Source: CAZDSS01 sp964508185 (GTDB taxonomy: Bacteria; Pseudomonadota; Alphaproteobacteria; Sphingomonadales; Govanellaceae). Taken from it: a stretch of DNA of 34,766 nt. Every line of letters begins with the position of its first letter. The first letter of the stretch is position 1. Made by a program: the position numbers and the translations under genes. The stretch lies in assembly GCA_964508185.1 (NCBI GenBank), contig CAZDSS010000016.1, forward strand, positions 1-34,766, given 5' to 3'. This document shows positions 6,810-14,349 of this stretch, one piece after another. The notes beneath the pieces were generated by a model. The model saw only the letters and a list, made by a program, of their open reading frames with translations. It was not told the origin of the DNA and did no database searches.

Positions 6810-8030
6810 TCACACGTCCCAGACCAGCTGCACGTCCTCGACCGCCGCCGCGATGCCGCCCTTGTAGCGGATCTCCGCCCCCGGAGCGAGGCGGAACTCC
6901 GGAATGCGCTTCAGCCATTCCTCAAGGGTGATGCGGATCTCGGTGCGGGCGAGATGGGCGCCGGGGCATTTGTGCGGGCCCGTCCCGAAGGTCACGTGCC
7001 GGCTGCCGGCGCGGTGGAAATCGACCCGCATGGGATCCGGATTGTCCCGCGGATCGAGCCCGCCGAGCGGCGTCGCCAGGCAGACCATGTCCCCCTTCTT
7101 CAGCTGCGCCCCGTGATATTCCATGTCCTGCGTCACCTCGCGGCCGATGACCACGATGGGGAAGCGGCGGAAGAACTCCTCCATGGCATTCGGAATGAGG
7201 CTCGGGTCGTCCACCAGCTGCTGCCGGTGCTCCGGATTGCGGCTGAGGAAGGCGAAGATGAAGCTGAGGAAGTTGACCACCGTATCCAGCCCGGCGATCA
7301 GGATCTGCACCGACAGCTGCATGATCTCGTCGTCGTTGAGCGGCCGGTCGCCGATCTTGCCGTTGACGATGCGGCTCAGGAAATCGGTGCCGTCCTTGCC
7401 GCGCCGCGCCTCCACATGGGGACGGAGATAGTCGGCAAGCTTGCCGAGCGCCTCCGTCATGGTGACGCTGCCGTCGCCGCGCGTCGTATGGTCCACGAGC
7501 TGCTTGACGCCCGGCGCATCCTCGACGGGCAGGCCGTACATCTTCATGAAGACGCGGATCGGCAGATGCTCCGCATATTCGCGGGTGAAGGAGCATTTGC
7601 CCTTGGGCTTCACCCCCTCGATCAGCTCGATGGCGATGGCGCGGATCTCGTCCTCGATCGCGCCGACGGCGCGGGGCGCCAGATTGTTGTTGAGGAGATT
7701 GCGGTAGGGCCGGTGCTCCGGCGGATCGAGGGTGGTGGGCAGCAGGTTGTGTTCCTCGCCCACCGCCTTGGGCAGCAGGATGACGCGGCTCGAGAAGCGG
7801 GTGTGATCGGCGAAGACTTCATCGAGCAGCGGGTTGCGGGTGACGATCCAGTGCCCGCCGTTGCGCGGCGTCCACAGGACGTCGGGCATTCCTTCCGCAT
7901 GAAGGGAATGCCAGCCTTCGAAATAGCGGCCGGGATCCGCGTCCGGCATGTAGACGTCGAAATCGACGAACTGCTCGGGCCGCACATGCGCCGGCCTCTG
8001 CTGCGCCGTCCGTTCTTCCGTTAACGACAT
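6810..8030 (-). CDS. Cytochrome P450, CYP101-like (P450cam relative)
   Basis: This 406-residue soluble class I P450 has its haem-thiolate loop at FGTGPHKCPGAHLAR (Cys355), the ExxR pair in EEFFRR (E285, R288), and the oxygen-activation pair D249-T250 in the I-helix segment IAGLDTVVNFLSF. That segment is nearly identical to P450cam, and the match runs through the whole length (N-terminal FDVYMPD, WTPRNGGHWIVTR, YAEHLPIRVFM, C-terminal LVWD). The Tyr96 region of P450cam (GEAYDF) reads GEEHNL here, so the camphor-contact Tyr aligns with His94 and substrate preference probably differs. The ATG at 8030 is chosen because GGGAGAG lies 6 nt upstream; an in-frame TTG at 8045 is less likely. The ferredoxin gene is 34 bp upstream. 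Confidence 0.93.
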   Translation of the reverse strand: MSLTEERTAQQRPAHVRPEQFVDFDVYMPDADPGRYFEGWHSLHAEGMPDVLWTPRNGGHWIVTRNPLLDEVFADHTRFSSRVILLPKAVGEEHNLLPTTLDPPEHRPYRNLLNNNLAPRAVGAIEDEIRAIAIELIEGVKPKGKCSFTREYAEHLPIRVFMKMYGLPVEDAPGVKQLVDHTTRGDGSVTMTEALGKLADYLRPHVEARRGKDGTDFLSRIVNGKIGDRPLNDDEIMQLSVQILIAGLDTVVNFLSFIFAFLSRNPEHRQQLVDDPSLIPNAMEEFFRRFPIVVIGREVTQDMEYHGAQLKKGDMVCLATPLGGLDPRDNPDPMRVDFHRAGSRHVTFGTGPHKCPGAHLARTEIRITLEEWLKRIPEFRLAPGAEIRYKGGIAAAVEDVQLVWDV

Positions 8031-8064
8031 GAATGGCTCTCCCAAATGTTGTTGCGGCAGCGAT

Positions 8065-8403
8065 CTAGCTGCCGTTGAACAGCCTCGCGCTGTCCTCCCC
8101 CGGCAGATAGACCACCAGGCCGTCCAGATCCTCCGTCAGGGTGATCTGGCAGCTGAGGCGGGAGCCGGCGGTGCGGAATTCCGCACCCTCCAGCAATTCG
8201 GCTTCCATCTCCGACGCTTCCCCCGTGCGGCTTCGCCATTCTTCGGGGACATAGACATGGCAGGTGGCGCAGGACATGCCGCCGCCGCACTGCGCCTCGA
8301 TCTCGTCGATCCCGGCCTGAACCGCCGCTTCCATGAGCGTCAGCCCGCCGAGGGCATTGACCACGCGCTCCCCACCATCCGGAGATCTGAACGTAACCCT
8401 CAA
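8065..8403 (-). CDS. 2Fe-2S ferredoxin, putidaredoxin type
   Basis: This 112-residue adrenodoxin/putidaredoxin-type ferredoxin is the likely electron donor to the P450 34 bp downstream. The cluster ligands are C39, C45 and C48 in the motif CGGGMSCATC, plus C85 in RLSCQI; the first three have the same numbering as in putidaredoxin when translation starts at the TTG at 8403. That start has GGGGAG 9 nt upstream. The frame stays open further upstream to 8514, but that extension (Gly/Pro/Arg-rich) has no place in the family. Typical features are LMEAAVQAGI before the cluster and LDGLVVYLPG near the end. No ferredoxin reductase gene is present in the window. Confidence 0.92.
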   Translation of the reverse strand: MRVTFRSPDGGERVVNALGGLTLMEAAVQAGIDEIEAQCGGGMSCATCHVYVPEEWRSRTGEASEMEAELLEGAEFRTAGSRLSCQITLTEDLDGLVVYLPGEDSARLFNGS

Positions 8404-8662
8404 GACAACTTGCTCCCCAAATTCGACCTTCCCAAACCGGGGCCTTGGCCCTGGGCCGGCGCCGTGACCTGCCTCCGCTTTCGGGTAGTCCCGATTGTTC
8501 GCCGCAAGAGGCATGCGCCGCTGTCCCCAAGCATACGCCTTTGCCGCCGGTCCGCAACATGAATTTGATCAAAAATGTGCAAAAATCGCCAATCCTCTTC
8601 GGCGATCCGGGGAATTCGCGATGCGGAATTATCAATGCAAGTTATTGAAAAATAAGAAATAT

Positions 8663-8668
8663 TATAAT
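8663..8668 (+). promoter_or_regulatory. Candidate -10 element for the I78 lipoprotein gene
   Basis: A consensus TATAAT lies in an AT-rich stretch 152 bp before the lipoprotein start. No good -35 is found at 16-18 bp, so activation by a regulator may be needed if it is used. Transcription from here would place the 8707-8742 dyad inside the leader. Confidence 0.35.
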
Positions 8669-8706
8669 GTCATTGCCGCCATGTGAGTGTCTGATGTATG
8701 TGCATG

Positions 8707-8742
8707 CAGGTGCAACTTCGAAGGGATGGGAAGTTGCACGTG
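8707..8742. repeat. Long inverted repeat, possible operator or leader hairpin
   Basis: GTGCAACTTC (8710-8719) and GAAGTTGCAC (8730-8739) are perfect 10-bp arms with a 10-bp spacer, and two further pairs (CA/TG) flank one mismatch. No T run follows, so it is not an ordinary terminator. The size suits a dimeric regulator; the neighbouring TetR is one candidate binder. Confidence 0.6.
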
Positions 8743-8819
8743 ATTTGCTCGCCACGGTCCTGCCGCAAAGGCATGGTTGCCTTGGAATCGTCCAACCAGT
8801 GAGGGAGGGGATTCGCCCC

Positions 8820-9131
8820 ATGAAGCACAAAGGTCAGATTGCAACCTTCGCCCTTGGCGCTCTGCTCGCTTTGGCGGGATGCCGCGAGGCGGCGGAGCCG
8901 CAGGCGGACGACGCGGCCGCCGTGGAGCCCGGCCTCTGCGATCCGGGCGCGGCCGAAACCCTGGTCGGGCGCGCGGCGGTGTCCGACGACGAGGCGCGGA
9001 AGATCACCGGCGCCACCCTGGTGCGGCAGATCGCGCCCAGCGATCCCGTGACCATGGATTTCCGGCAGGAGCGGGTGACCATCGAGACCGATCCCGAGAC
9101 CGGCCGCATCCTCCGCGCGCTCTGCGGCTGA
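8820..9131 (+). CDS. I78-family peptidase inhibitor lipoprotein
   Basis: This 103-residue secreted lipoprotein has a signal peptide with lipobox LALAGC, giving lipidated Cys21. After a short Ala/Glu linker comes a small domain with the I78 inhibitor pattern: a Cys near the start (LCDPGAAETLVGR), ITGATLVRQIAPSDPVTMDF, then RVTIETDPETGRILRALCG at the end. The two cysteines of the domain probably pair. Inhibitor I78 proteins are related to a fungal elastase inhibitor. Attachment to the envelope would place it against extracytoplasmic serine proteases. The ATG at 8820 has GAGGGAGGGG upstream. It is a single gene, followed by a 157-bp gap. The inhibitory role is a family inference. Confidence 0.82.
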   Translation: MKHKGQIATFALGALLALAGCREAAEPQADDAAAVEPGLCDPGAAETLVGRAAVSDDEARKITGATLVRQIAPSDPVTMDFRQERVTIETDPETGRILRALCG

Positions 9132-9170
9132 GGCGCCGCGCCACGCGCCCCCGGCGGGGCCAAAATCCTG

Positions 9171-9197
9171 TTTACACCCACGCGTCTATGCTATTAT
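9171..9197 (+). promoter_or_regulatory. Weak candidate promoter for the CDP-alcohol transferase gene
   Basis: TTTACA (9171-9176) and TATTAT (9192-9197) are 15 bp apart, slightly short of optimum, in the 157-bp gap after the I78 gene. No other better pair was seen there. Confidence 0.3.
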
Positions 9198-9288
9198 GCC
9201 TATGTCTTGAGTGGCGTTCCGGAGCTGTTCCGTCGCCTTCCCAATGATGCCGGATTCCGACCTCATGAGGTTGCGCGGTTGAGGGGCG

Positions 9289-10260
9289 ATGCGCCCCGCA
9301 GCTGCGGGTCCGGCGGCAACAGACAAGGCCGTGGACCAGATGAAGAATCATGCCGGAGCGATCGGCGTCCAGTTGTCCGAGGCTCAGTCCCCGACCGAAA
9401 GCTATGGGCGTCCCGCCGCCATCGAGGATGCCAGCAACCGTCTGTTCATCCATCCCCTGGCGGCGCGGATCGCCCGCTTCGCCATAGCCCACGGGATCAG
9501 CGCCAACAGCCTGTCGCTCCTCGGCCTCGCCTGCGGGCTCGTTGCCGCGGTGCTCTACGGCTTCCTGCCCGATCCCCTGTTCGTGGGGGCGGGGTTCCTG
9601 CTCATGCTGGCGTGGCATGTTCTGGACGGCGCCGACGGCAAGGTGGCGCGGGCGACGGGGACGGCCAGCGCCTTCGGCCGCATCCTCGACGGCATCTGCG
9701 ACCATCTGGTGTTCGGCGCGGTCTATATCGCCTTCGTGGCGGCCATGGTGGCGGCGGGTGAATCCGTTGCGGTCGCCGCCCTGGGCGTCGTCGCCGCGCT
9801 TTCTCATGCCCTGCAGGCCGCGGCCTATGAGGAGCGGCGGCAGAAATACCAGCGCCGCTGCGCCGGGCGCAGCCGCGAGGCGGTGCATGGCAAGCTCCTG
9901 TTCGTTGACGGGCGGCGGTCCTTCCTCGCGAGCATCTATGACCGCGGGCAGAAGCTGGTGGCGGGGCCCGAAAGCGGTCTGGACGAAGCCCTCACCCGCC
10001 TCGGCAGCGGGCCGGGGGGAGCGGAGCTCCGCCGCGAGATCGTCGGCCGCACCGCGCCCATGGTGCTGGCCTGGGGGCTGTTGAACGCCAACAAGCGCAC
10101 GCTGCTCATCGCCATATTCGCGTTTCTGGACGCGCCCGCCTTCTATTTCCTGCTGGAGGTCACCCTGTTCAATCTCGCCATGCTCCTCCTCATGCTGGCG
10201 GAGCTGAGACTTGAGCGGCAGCTCGTCGCCCGCGCCCGCGCCGGGGCCGGTGCGGCATGA
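9289..10260 (+). CDS. CDP-alcohol phosphatidyltransferase family membrane enzyme
   Basis: This 323-residue integral membrane enzyme transfers a phospho-alcohol from a CDP-activated donor to an acceptor hydroxyl. The complete family motif is present: D113-G-A-D116-G-x2-A120-R121-x8-G130-x3-D134-x3-D138, where the four Asp bind two divalent metals. About six hydrophobic segments follow, with a cytoplasmic insert rich in charged residues (AAYEERRQKYQRR to about 245) that is longer than in the phospholipid synthases PgsA or PssA. Its neighbours are a flippase-like protein 24 bp downstream and a nucleotidyltransferase. That set suggests transfer of a polyol or sugar phosphate, as with archaeal DIPP synthase, rather than phospholipid synthesis. 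ATG at 9340 is an alternative start, since the first 17 residues look dispensable. Confidence 0.88.
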   Translation: MRPAAAGPAATDKAVDQMKNHAGAIGVQLSEAQSPTESYGRPAAIEDASNRLFIHPLAARIARFAIAHGISANSLSLLGLACGLVAAVLYGFLPDPLFVGAGFLLMLAWHVLDGADGKVARATGTASAFGRILDGICDHLVFGAVYIAFVAAMVAAGESVAVAALGVVAALSHALQAAAYEERRQKYQRRCAGRSREAVHGKLLFVDGRRSFLASIYDRGQKLVAGPESGLDEALTRLGSGPGGAELRREIVGRTAPMVLAWGLLNANKRTLLIAIFAFLDAPAFYFLLEVTLFNLAMLLLMLAELRLERQLVARARAGAGAA

Positions 10261-10284
10261 CCGGCCCGTCGTGAGCCACGGGGC

Positions 10285-11886
10285 ATGAGCGGCGCGGCCG
10301 ACCGCAAGGACATCCTGCGCGGCGCCGTCGCGTCCCTCGGCGGCTTCGGCGGGCGGATGCTCGCCCGCATGATCCTGCTGGTGAGCGCGGGGCATCTCTA
10401 TGGCGCGGCCAATATCGGCGTCCTTGGCCAGCTCGCCGCGGTGATCGAGATCCTGGCCGCGGTCGCAACCCTCGGCCTCAAGCGCACCCTGCTCGACAAG
10501 CTCAATCTCGCCGTCCGGCGCGGCCATGATCAGGGCACGGTGGTGGCGACGGCGATCCTCCTGTCCACGGGTCTCGGCTTCGTGCTGGCCGCGCTCCTTT
10601 TCGCCCTCTGGCCGCGGCTTTTCGACTGGTCCGTGCCGGACGTGGTGTTCCTCGCCATACCCGCCGCGGCCTTCGCCGAGGTGGCGCTCACCGCCACCCG
10701 CTTCCGCCGCTTCATCCGCTGGGAGGTGGTCGTCCGCTGCATCATGGAGCCGTGGTCGCTGCTCGCCGCCGCAATGTTCTTTCATGCGGCGGGAGTGAGG
10801 AACGACGGCCTGCCGCTCGCCTATGCGGTCTCCATGCTGGTGGCGGCGGCGGCGAGCCTCTGGGGCCTCGGCCGGGTCTTCGGCTTCCGCAGGCTCATGG
10901 GCTGGCGGCCGGAGATGGCGAGCCTTCCCGACATGTTCCTCGCAAGCCTGCCCGTGGGCATGAGCGACATCGGCGTCATCCTGCTGCGGCGGCTCGACAT
11001 CATCCTCCTCAGCCTGTTCGTGGACCAGCGCATCACCGGCCTCTACTACATGGCCCAGCAGGTCTCCACCGTCCCCCACCGCATCTACCGCCTGTTCGAG
11101 CCCATGATGGGCCCGGTGATCGCGGGCCTCTATCACGACCGCGACACCCAGTCCATGGACATGCGGATCGTGCGCGTCTGCCGCCTCGTCTTCATCCTGC
11201 AGCTGGCGGTGACCCTGCCGCTCATGGTGTTCGGCGACGCGGTGATGGGGCTGTTCGGCGACGGGTTCCGCGCCGCCGCGGTCATTCTCGTGATCCTGCT
11301 CGCTGCCGAACTTCTGGACGGCAGCTTCGCCCTTGCGGAAACGCCCCTCGTCTTCGCGCGGCCCTTCGTGATGCCGCCCCTGATGATGGCGACCCTCGGC
11401 GTGGAGCTTGTCGCGATCCTGCTCCTTGCCCCCACATGGGGCGCGACGGGGACGGCGGTCGGCTTTCTGTTCTCCACGGCGACCCTTGCCGCCGGGCGGC
11501 TCTTCCTCCTGCACCGGGCGCTGCGCATCCGCGTCGTGGACTGGCGCTATCTGCCGCCCCTCGGGATCGCCCTTGCCCTCGGCGGTCTTCTCGTTCTCGT
11601 GCGCGGCTGGCTCGAATCTCCCATTGCGATCACCGTCGCCGTCTTCGGCTCCGCCGCACTGATGCTGGCGCTCACCGCGCTTCTCGGCGCGGAGGAGGAC
11701 CGGCGCACCTTCAGGAAGCCGCGCCCGCGCCGGCGCGGATCCAGTCCTCCGCCATCCGGTGCATCCGGGGATTGTCCACATCAATCCAGCAGGCGTCCCC
11801 CACATCGACGCCGATGGCGCAGCCCCGGGCGGCCAGTTGCCGCATACCACCGGAGATACTCCAGTCGCCATCTCCGCGACCGCTGA
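10285..11886 (+). CDS. MATE/MVF-type polysaccharide flippase-like membrane protein
   Basis: This 533-residue protein has roughly 12-14 hydrophobic helices up to about residue 470, in the style of Wzx/PST oligosaccharide flippases. Examples are the early SAGHLYGAANIGVLGQLAAVIEI segment, RRLDIILLSLFVDQRITGLYYMAQQVSTVP, typical of the family's central helices, and a C-terminal half with an interfacial FGDAVMGLFGDGF. The last 58 residues or so (FRKPRPRRRGSSPPPSG onward) are basic, low-complexity and read antisense to the convergent nucleotidyltransferase gene, so the functional protein probably ends near 11,710 in structure if not in reading frame. It starts 24 bp after the CDP-alcohol transferase. 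It likely moves a lipid-linked or CDP-derived product across the inner membrane; the substrate is unknown. Confidence 0.82.
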   Translation: MSGAADRKDILRGAVASLGGFGGRMLARMILLVSAGHLYGAANIGVLGQLAAVIEILAAVATLGLKRTLLDKLNLAVRRGHDQGTVVATAILLSTGLGFVLAALLFALWPRLFDWSVPDVVFLAIPAAAFAEVALTATRFRRFIRWEVVVRCIMEPWSLLAAAMFFHAAGVRNDGLPLAYAVSMLVAAAASLWGLGRVFGFRRLMGWRPEMASLPDMFLASLPVGMSDIGVILLRRLDIILLSLFVDQRITGLYYMAQQVSTVPHRIYRLFEPMMGPVIAGLYHDRDTQSMDMRIVRVCRLVFILQLAVTLPLMVFGDAVMGLFGDGFRAAAVILVILLAAELLDGSFALAETPLVFARPFVMPPLMMATLGVELVAILLLAPTWGATGTAVGFLFSTATLAAGRLFLLHRALRIRVVDWRYLPPLGIALALGGLLVLVRGWLESPIAITVAVFGSAALMLALTALLGAEEDRRTFRKPRPRRRGSSPPPSGASGDCPHQSSRRPPHRRRWRSPGRPVAAYHRRYSSRHLRDR

Positions 11887-12445
11887 TCTCGATCGCATCC
11901 ATGAGCGCGGGGGAGGCGCGGAAGATCCCCGTGTCATAGGCGTCGTAATGGGCAATGCCCTTGCCGATGTCGCGGATGAGATCGCCGTCGAGCGCCACGC
12001 GGGTCACGTCGTCAAGATCGACGAACGGGTTGTCGAGCCGCCGGTCGATGCCGAGCGCGACGCAATGATCGGGCACCTCCGCCGCAAGGAGGCGGGCGTA
12101 GATTGCGGGCTCCGCCAGATGGTCGCACATGGCGAGGAAGAAGGGACCGCTGACGAGTTCCCGCGCGCGCAGGACCGATCGCCCGTTGGGCGACAGATAA
12201 TCGGCATTGTAAAGGGTTGCGATGTTCCAGCCGTGGGCGGCGCGAAGCTCGGCAAGATGGGCTTCAACCGCCGCCGCCTCATGCCCCGTGACGACGACGG
12301 CGCGCCGCACGCCCGCGGCGAAGGCGCTCTTGATTGCCCGGGAGATGAGGCTGTGGCCTGCGACCGGGACGAGGGGCTTGGAGAGCCCCAGCTCCTGCAG
12401 GCGGGATCCCGCGCCGGCCGCAATTATCACCACGTCGTCGATCAT
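11711..12445 (-). CDS. Sugar/polyol-phosphate nucleotidyltransferase
   Basis: This 244-residue protein of the NTP-transferase fold has an N-terminal motif IIAAGAGSRL (7-16) followed by SKPLVPVAG, which bind the nucleotide and sugar phosphate. A central LAMCDHL carries the metal-binding Asp108, with NGRS at 87-90 and a C-terminal DVGDACWIDVDNPRMHRMAE. The pattern resembles the inositol-1-phosphate cytidylyltransferase half of archaeal IPCT/DIPPS and phosphocholine-type cytidylyltransferases more than RmlA or GalU; CTP use is inferred. The ATG at 12445 is chosen because an upstream extension is Gly-rich and unrelated. Its 3' end overlaps the flippase frame by 176 bp on the opposite strand. It would make the CDP-alcohol used by the transferase at 9289. 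Confidence 0.83.
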   Translation of the reverse strand: MIDDVVIIAAGAGSRLQELGLSKPLVPVAGHSLISRAIKSAFAAGVRRAVVVTGHEAAAVEAHLAELRAAHGWNIATLYNADYLSPNGRSVLRARELVSGPFFLAMCDHLAEPAIYARLLAAEVPDHCVALGIDRRLDNPFVDLDDVTRVALDGDLIRDIGKGIAHYDAYDTGIFRASPALMDAIEISGRGDGDWSISGGMRQLAARGCAIGVDVGDACWIDVDNPRMHRMAEDWIRAGAGAAS

Positions 12446-12533
12446 GCTGTTGTCGCCCCCGCCGCCTTCTCCTGTCGGGCCTTCCGGCCTAAACTGCACC
12501 GATTGCGCGCGGAATTCCAGAAGGGACCGGGGA

Positions 12534-12998
12534 ATGAGCGAGGACAGGGACTTTCTTCACGCTGCGATCGACCTCGCGATCGCCAATGTGGCGGCGGGCG
12601 GGCGGCCCTTCGGCGCGTTGGTGGTGCGCGACGGCCGGGTGATCGCCCGCGGCGTCAACGAGATGCATGTGGACGGCGATCCCACCGCCCATGCGGAGCT
12701 GCAGGCCGTGCGCGCGGCGGTGAAAGCCCTCCGCGCGCCGCGCCTTGACGGCTGTGCGGTCTATGCCAGCGGCCAGCCCTGTCCCCTGTGCTTCGCCGCC
12801 ATGCGCATGCTGGGGGTGGCGGAGATCGTCTTCGCCTATTCCAACGCCGACGGCGCGCCCTATGGCCTGTCCACCGCCGAGATTGCCGAGGAGCTGCGCA
12901 AGCCCTACGACCGGCAGCAGGGCGTCGCGGTGCGCCACATGAGGCCCGATCGCCCCGTCGATGCGCTTTACGGCGCATGGCAGCGCCGCAAGGGTTGA
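12534..12998 (+). CDS. Nucleoside/base deaminase (guanine deaminase-like, CDA fold)
   Basis: This 154-residue zinc hydrolase of the cytidine deaminase superfamily has its signature in PTAHAEL (His53 ligand, Glu55 proton shuttle) and QPCPLC (Cys83 and Cys86 ligands). The N-terminal GGRPFGALVVRDG and the C-terminal block RKPYDRQQGVAVRHM through the final DALYGAW are closest in style to the bacterial GuaD/guanine deaminase branch, including its domain-swapped C-terminal segment. A TadA or cytosine-deaminase activity cannot be excluded from sequence alone. It is divergent from the nucleotidyltransferase (88 bp between starts) and convergent with the Slam gene (9 bp between stops), so it is probably transcribed alone. 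Confidence 0.86.
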   Translation: MSEDRDFLHAAIDLAIANVAAGGRPFGALVVRDGRVIARGVNEMHVDGDPTAHAELQAVRAAVKALRAPRLDGCAVYASGQPCPLCFAAMRMLGVAEIVFAYSNADGAPYGLSTAEIAEELRKPYDRQQGVAVRHMRPDRPVDALYGAWQRRKG

Positions 12999-13007
12999 CG
13001 GGAGCCT

Positions 13008-14315
13008 TCAGAAATTGCGCGTGAGCCAGAAGCTCAGCCGCTCGCGCCGGTAGTCGTAAAGGGGAATGTTGGAATCCCGCCGCTCGTGCCCCACCGCGAC
13101 CACGGGCATGAAGCCGAAGATGTCGATGTTGCGGTTGGCGACCGCAAGTTCCACCCCGAGGCTCCTGTCCTTCCTTTCCTTGCCGAAGGCGGGAAACACC
13201 GCCTCGTAGTCGGCGAGTCCCCCATGGCCCGTGAGGTCGAGCCGCCAGCCGCCCCTGAAATCGCGGCCATAGCGCAGCACGAGAATGCTGCGCGCATTGT
13301 CGAAGGCGTCGAGCCGCGTGTTCTCCTTCATGTGGATGAAATCGGCTCCGACGGCGCTCGTCGGGTCGAGGGCGTAGGTGACGCTGGCATCGAGCCGAAT
13401 CTGCGCGCCGTCGAGGAAGGTCGAACGGTCGTAGCGCATGCGGGTCGCTTCGAACGCGCCGCCGAGATGGAGCCGGGGCGTTGCGCGCGTGCCGATCCTG
13501 ACCCTGCCGCCGAGGGCGTGGCTGTAGCCTTCGCCGCCGTACCAGCGCCGGTTGGCGACGGCGGCCAGGCCGAGCTCGGTCCACATCCCGATGCGGAAGC
13601 GGGGGCCCAGGCTTCCCGATATGGTGCGCAGGTCATGGTCGCCGCCGTCATAGTTGAGCTCGTCCAGCACCATGGCGGCGGAAAGCCTGTGCCGCGGGCC
13701 CACGGGCAGGTCATAGCCCGCGCCGATGCGGGCGGTGAGGCCGATCCCCGACTTCTTCCGCGCGGTGGGATCGAGATGGAAGGGAATGCCGTAGATCTCC
13801 ACGGTCTTGCTCGCGGTCGCCGCATTGACGTTGCTGTCGGGCATGAATCCCACGGACATGGACAGGGACCAGCGCCGCCGGTCGCGGATCTCCCGCAGAT
13901 AGGCGTCGATCTTGCGCCGCACGGCGGGCGGCAGGTCGGCCTCGGCCGCCGCGCGTTCGAACTGGTGGGCCGCGGCGCGGTCGTCATGGGCGAGGAAATA
14001 GGCGCGGGCGAGCTCGAGCCGCACACGTGTGAGATGCGGGTCACGCCGCAGGATGGCGCGGAAGGATGCCTGCGCCGCGTCATAATCGCCTCTGGCGACC
14101 GCCAGCATGCCGCTGAGGAAATCGAGATCGTTGACGTCCGCTTCAGCGGGATCCACGGCGGCGAGGATCTGCGCCGCCTCATCCAGCCGGCCCTCGGCGA
14201 TGGCCGCGCGGGCATCGTCAAGGCTCGGGCCTTCCGCCCCCGCGACGGGCGCGGGGGCGGAGAGGCCGATGACGGCGGCCGCAAGGCCGCAAAGGAGCAA
14301 GAGACGCGATTTCAT
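13008..14315 (-). CDS. Surface lipoprotein assembly modifier (Slam), outer-membrane translocon
   Basis: This 435-residue protein follows the Slam plan. A signal peptide is cleaved near A27 (VAGA|EG). A helical TPR-type periplasmic domain (about 31-145: LDDARAAIAEGRLDEAA, FRAILRRDPHLTRVRLELARAYF) is followed by a DUF560-type beta-barrel. The barrel opens with the family hallmark FMPDSNVNAATAS (157-169) and ends in a terminal Phe (FWLTRNF), the usual C-terminal signal for BAM insertion. Slam proteins carry lipoproteins with TbpB-like barrels across the outer membrane to the cell surface. The gene lies 34 bp downstream of exactly such a lipoprotein on the same strand, so the two almost certainly form an operon and a translocon-client pair. 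It is slightly shorter than neisserial Slam1. Confidence 0.92.
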   Translation of the reverse strand: MKSRLLLLCGLAAAVIGLSAPAPVAGAEGPSLDDARAAIAEGRLDEAAQILAAVDPAEADVNDLDFLSGMLAVARGDYDAAQASFRAILRRDPHLTRVRLELARAYFLAHDDRAAAHQFERAAAEADLPPAVRRKIDAYLREIRDRRRWSLSMSVGFMPDSNVNAATASKTVEIYGIPFHLDPTARKKSGIGLTARIGAGYDLPVGPRHRLSAAMVLDELNYDGGDHDLRTISGSLGPRFRIGMWTELGLAAVANRRWYGGEGYSHALGGRVRIGTRATPRLHLGGAFEATRMRYDRSTFLDGAQIRLDASVTYALDPTSAVGADFIHMKENTRLDAFDNARSILVLRYGRDFRGGWRLDLTGHGGLADYEAVFPAFGKERKDRSLGVELAVANRNIDIFGFMPVVAVGHERRDSNIPLYDYRRERLSFWLTRNF

Positions 14316-14349
14316 GCGGGAAGGGCGTCAGACCGCGGCCGCGGGCGCG

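Larger units (their letters stand above)
8404..8819. other. 416-bp intergenic region between divergent genes
   Basis: This is the largest non-coding stretch of the window. It holds the leftward promoter region for ferredoxin-P450 and the rightward one for the I78 lipoprotein. The middle (about 8560-8700) is distinctly AT-rich. TTTGATCAAA (8564-8573) is a perfect 10-bp palindrome resembling half-site arrangements of CRP/FNR proteins, though it is short. TATAAT at 8663-8668 is a good rightward -10, with no convincing -35. A long dyad lies at 8707-8742. No credible coding frame is present. Confidence 0.6.

Noticed and set aside
8404..8514. N-terminal extension of the ferredoxin frame to 8514
   Set aside because: The extension is low-complexity and absent from the family; a start at 8403 with GGGGAG upstream gives putidaredoxin numbering for the first three cluster cysteines.
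8564..8573. TTTGATCAAA as an FNR or CRP site
   Set aside because: Only a 10-bp palindrome without the gapped half-sites of either regulator; too short to call.
9172..11955. 927-codon leftward open frame opposite the CDP-alcohol transferase and flippase
   Set aside because: Composition (Gly/Glu/His/Arg-rich, no hydrophobic core) is that of antisense to membrane-protein genes, which carry the real motifs.
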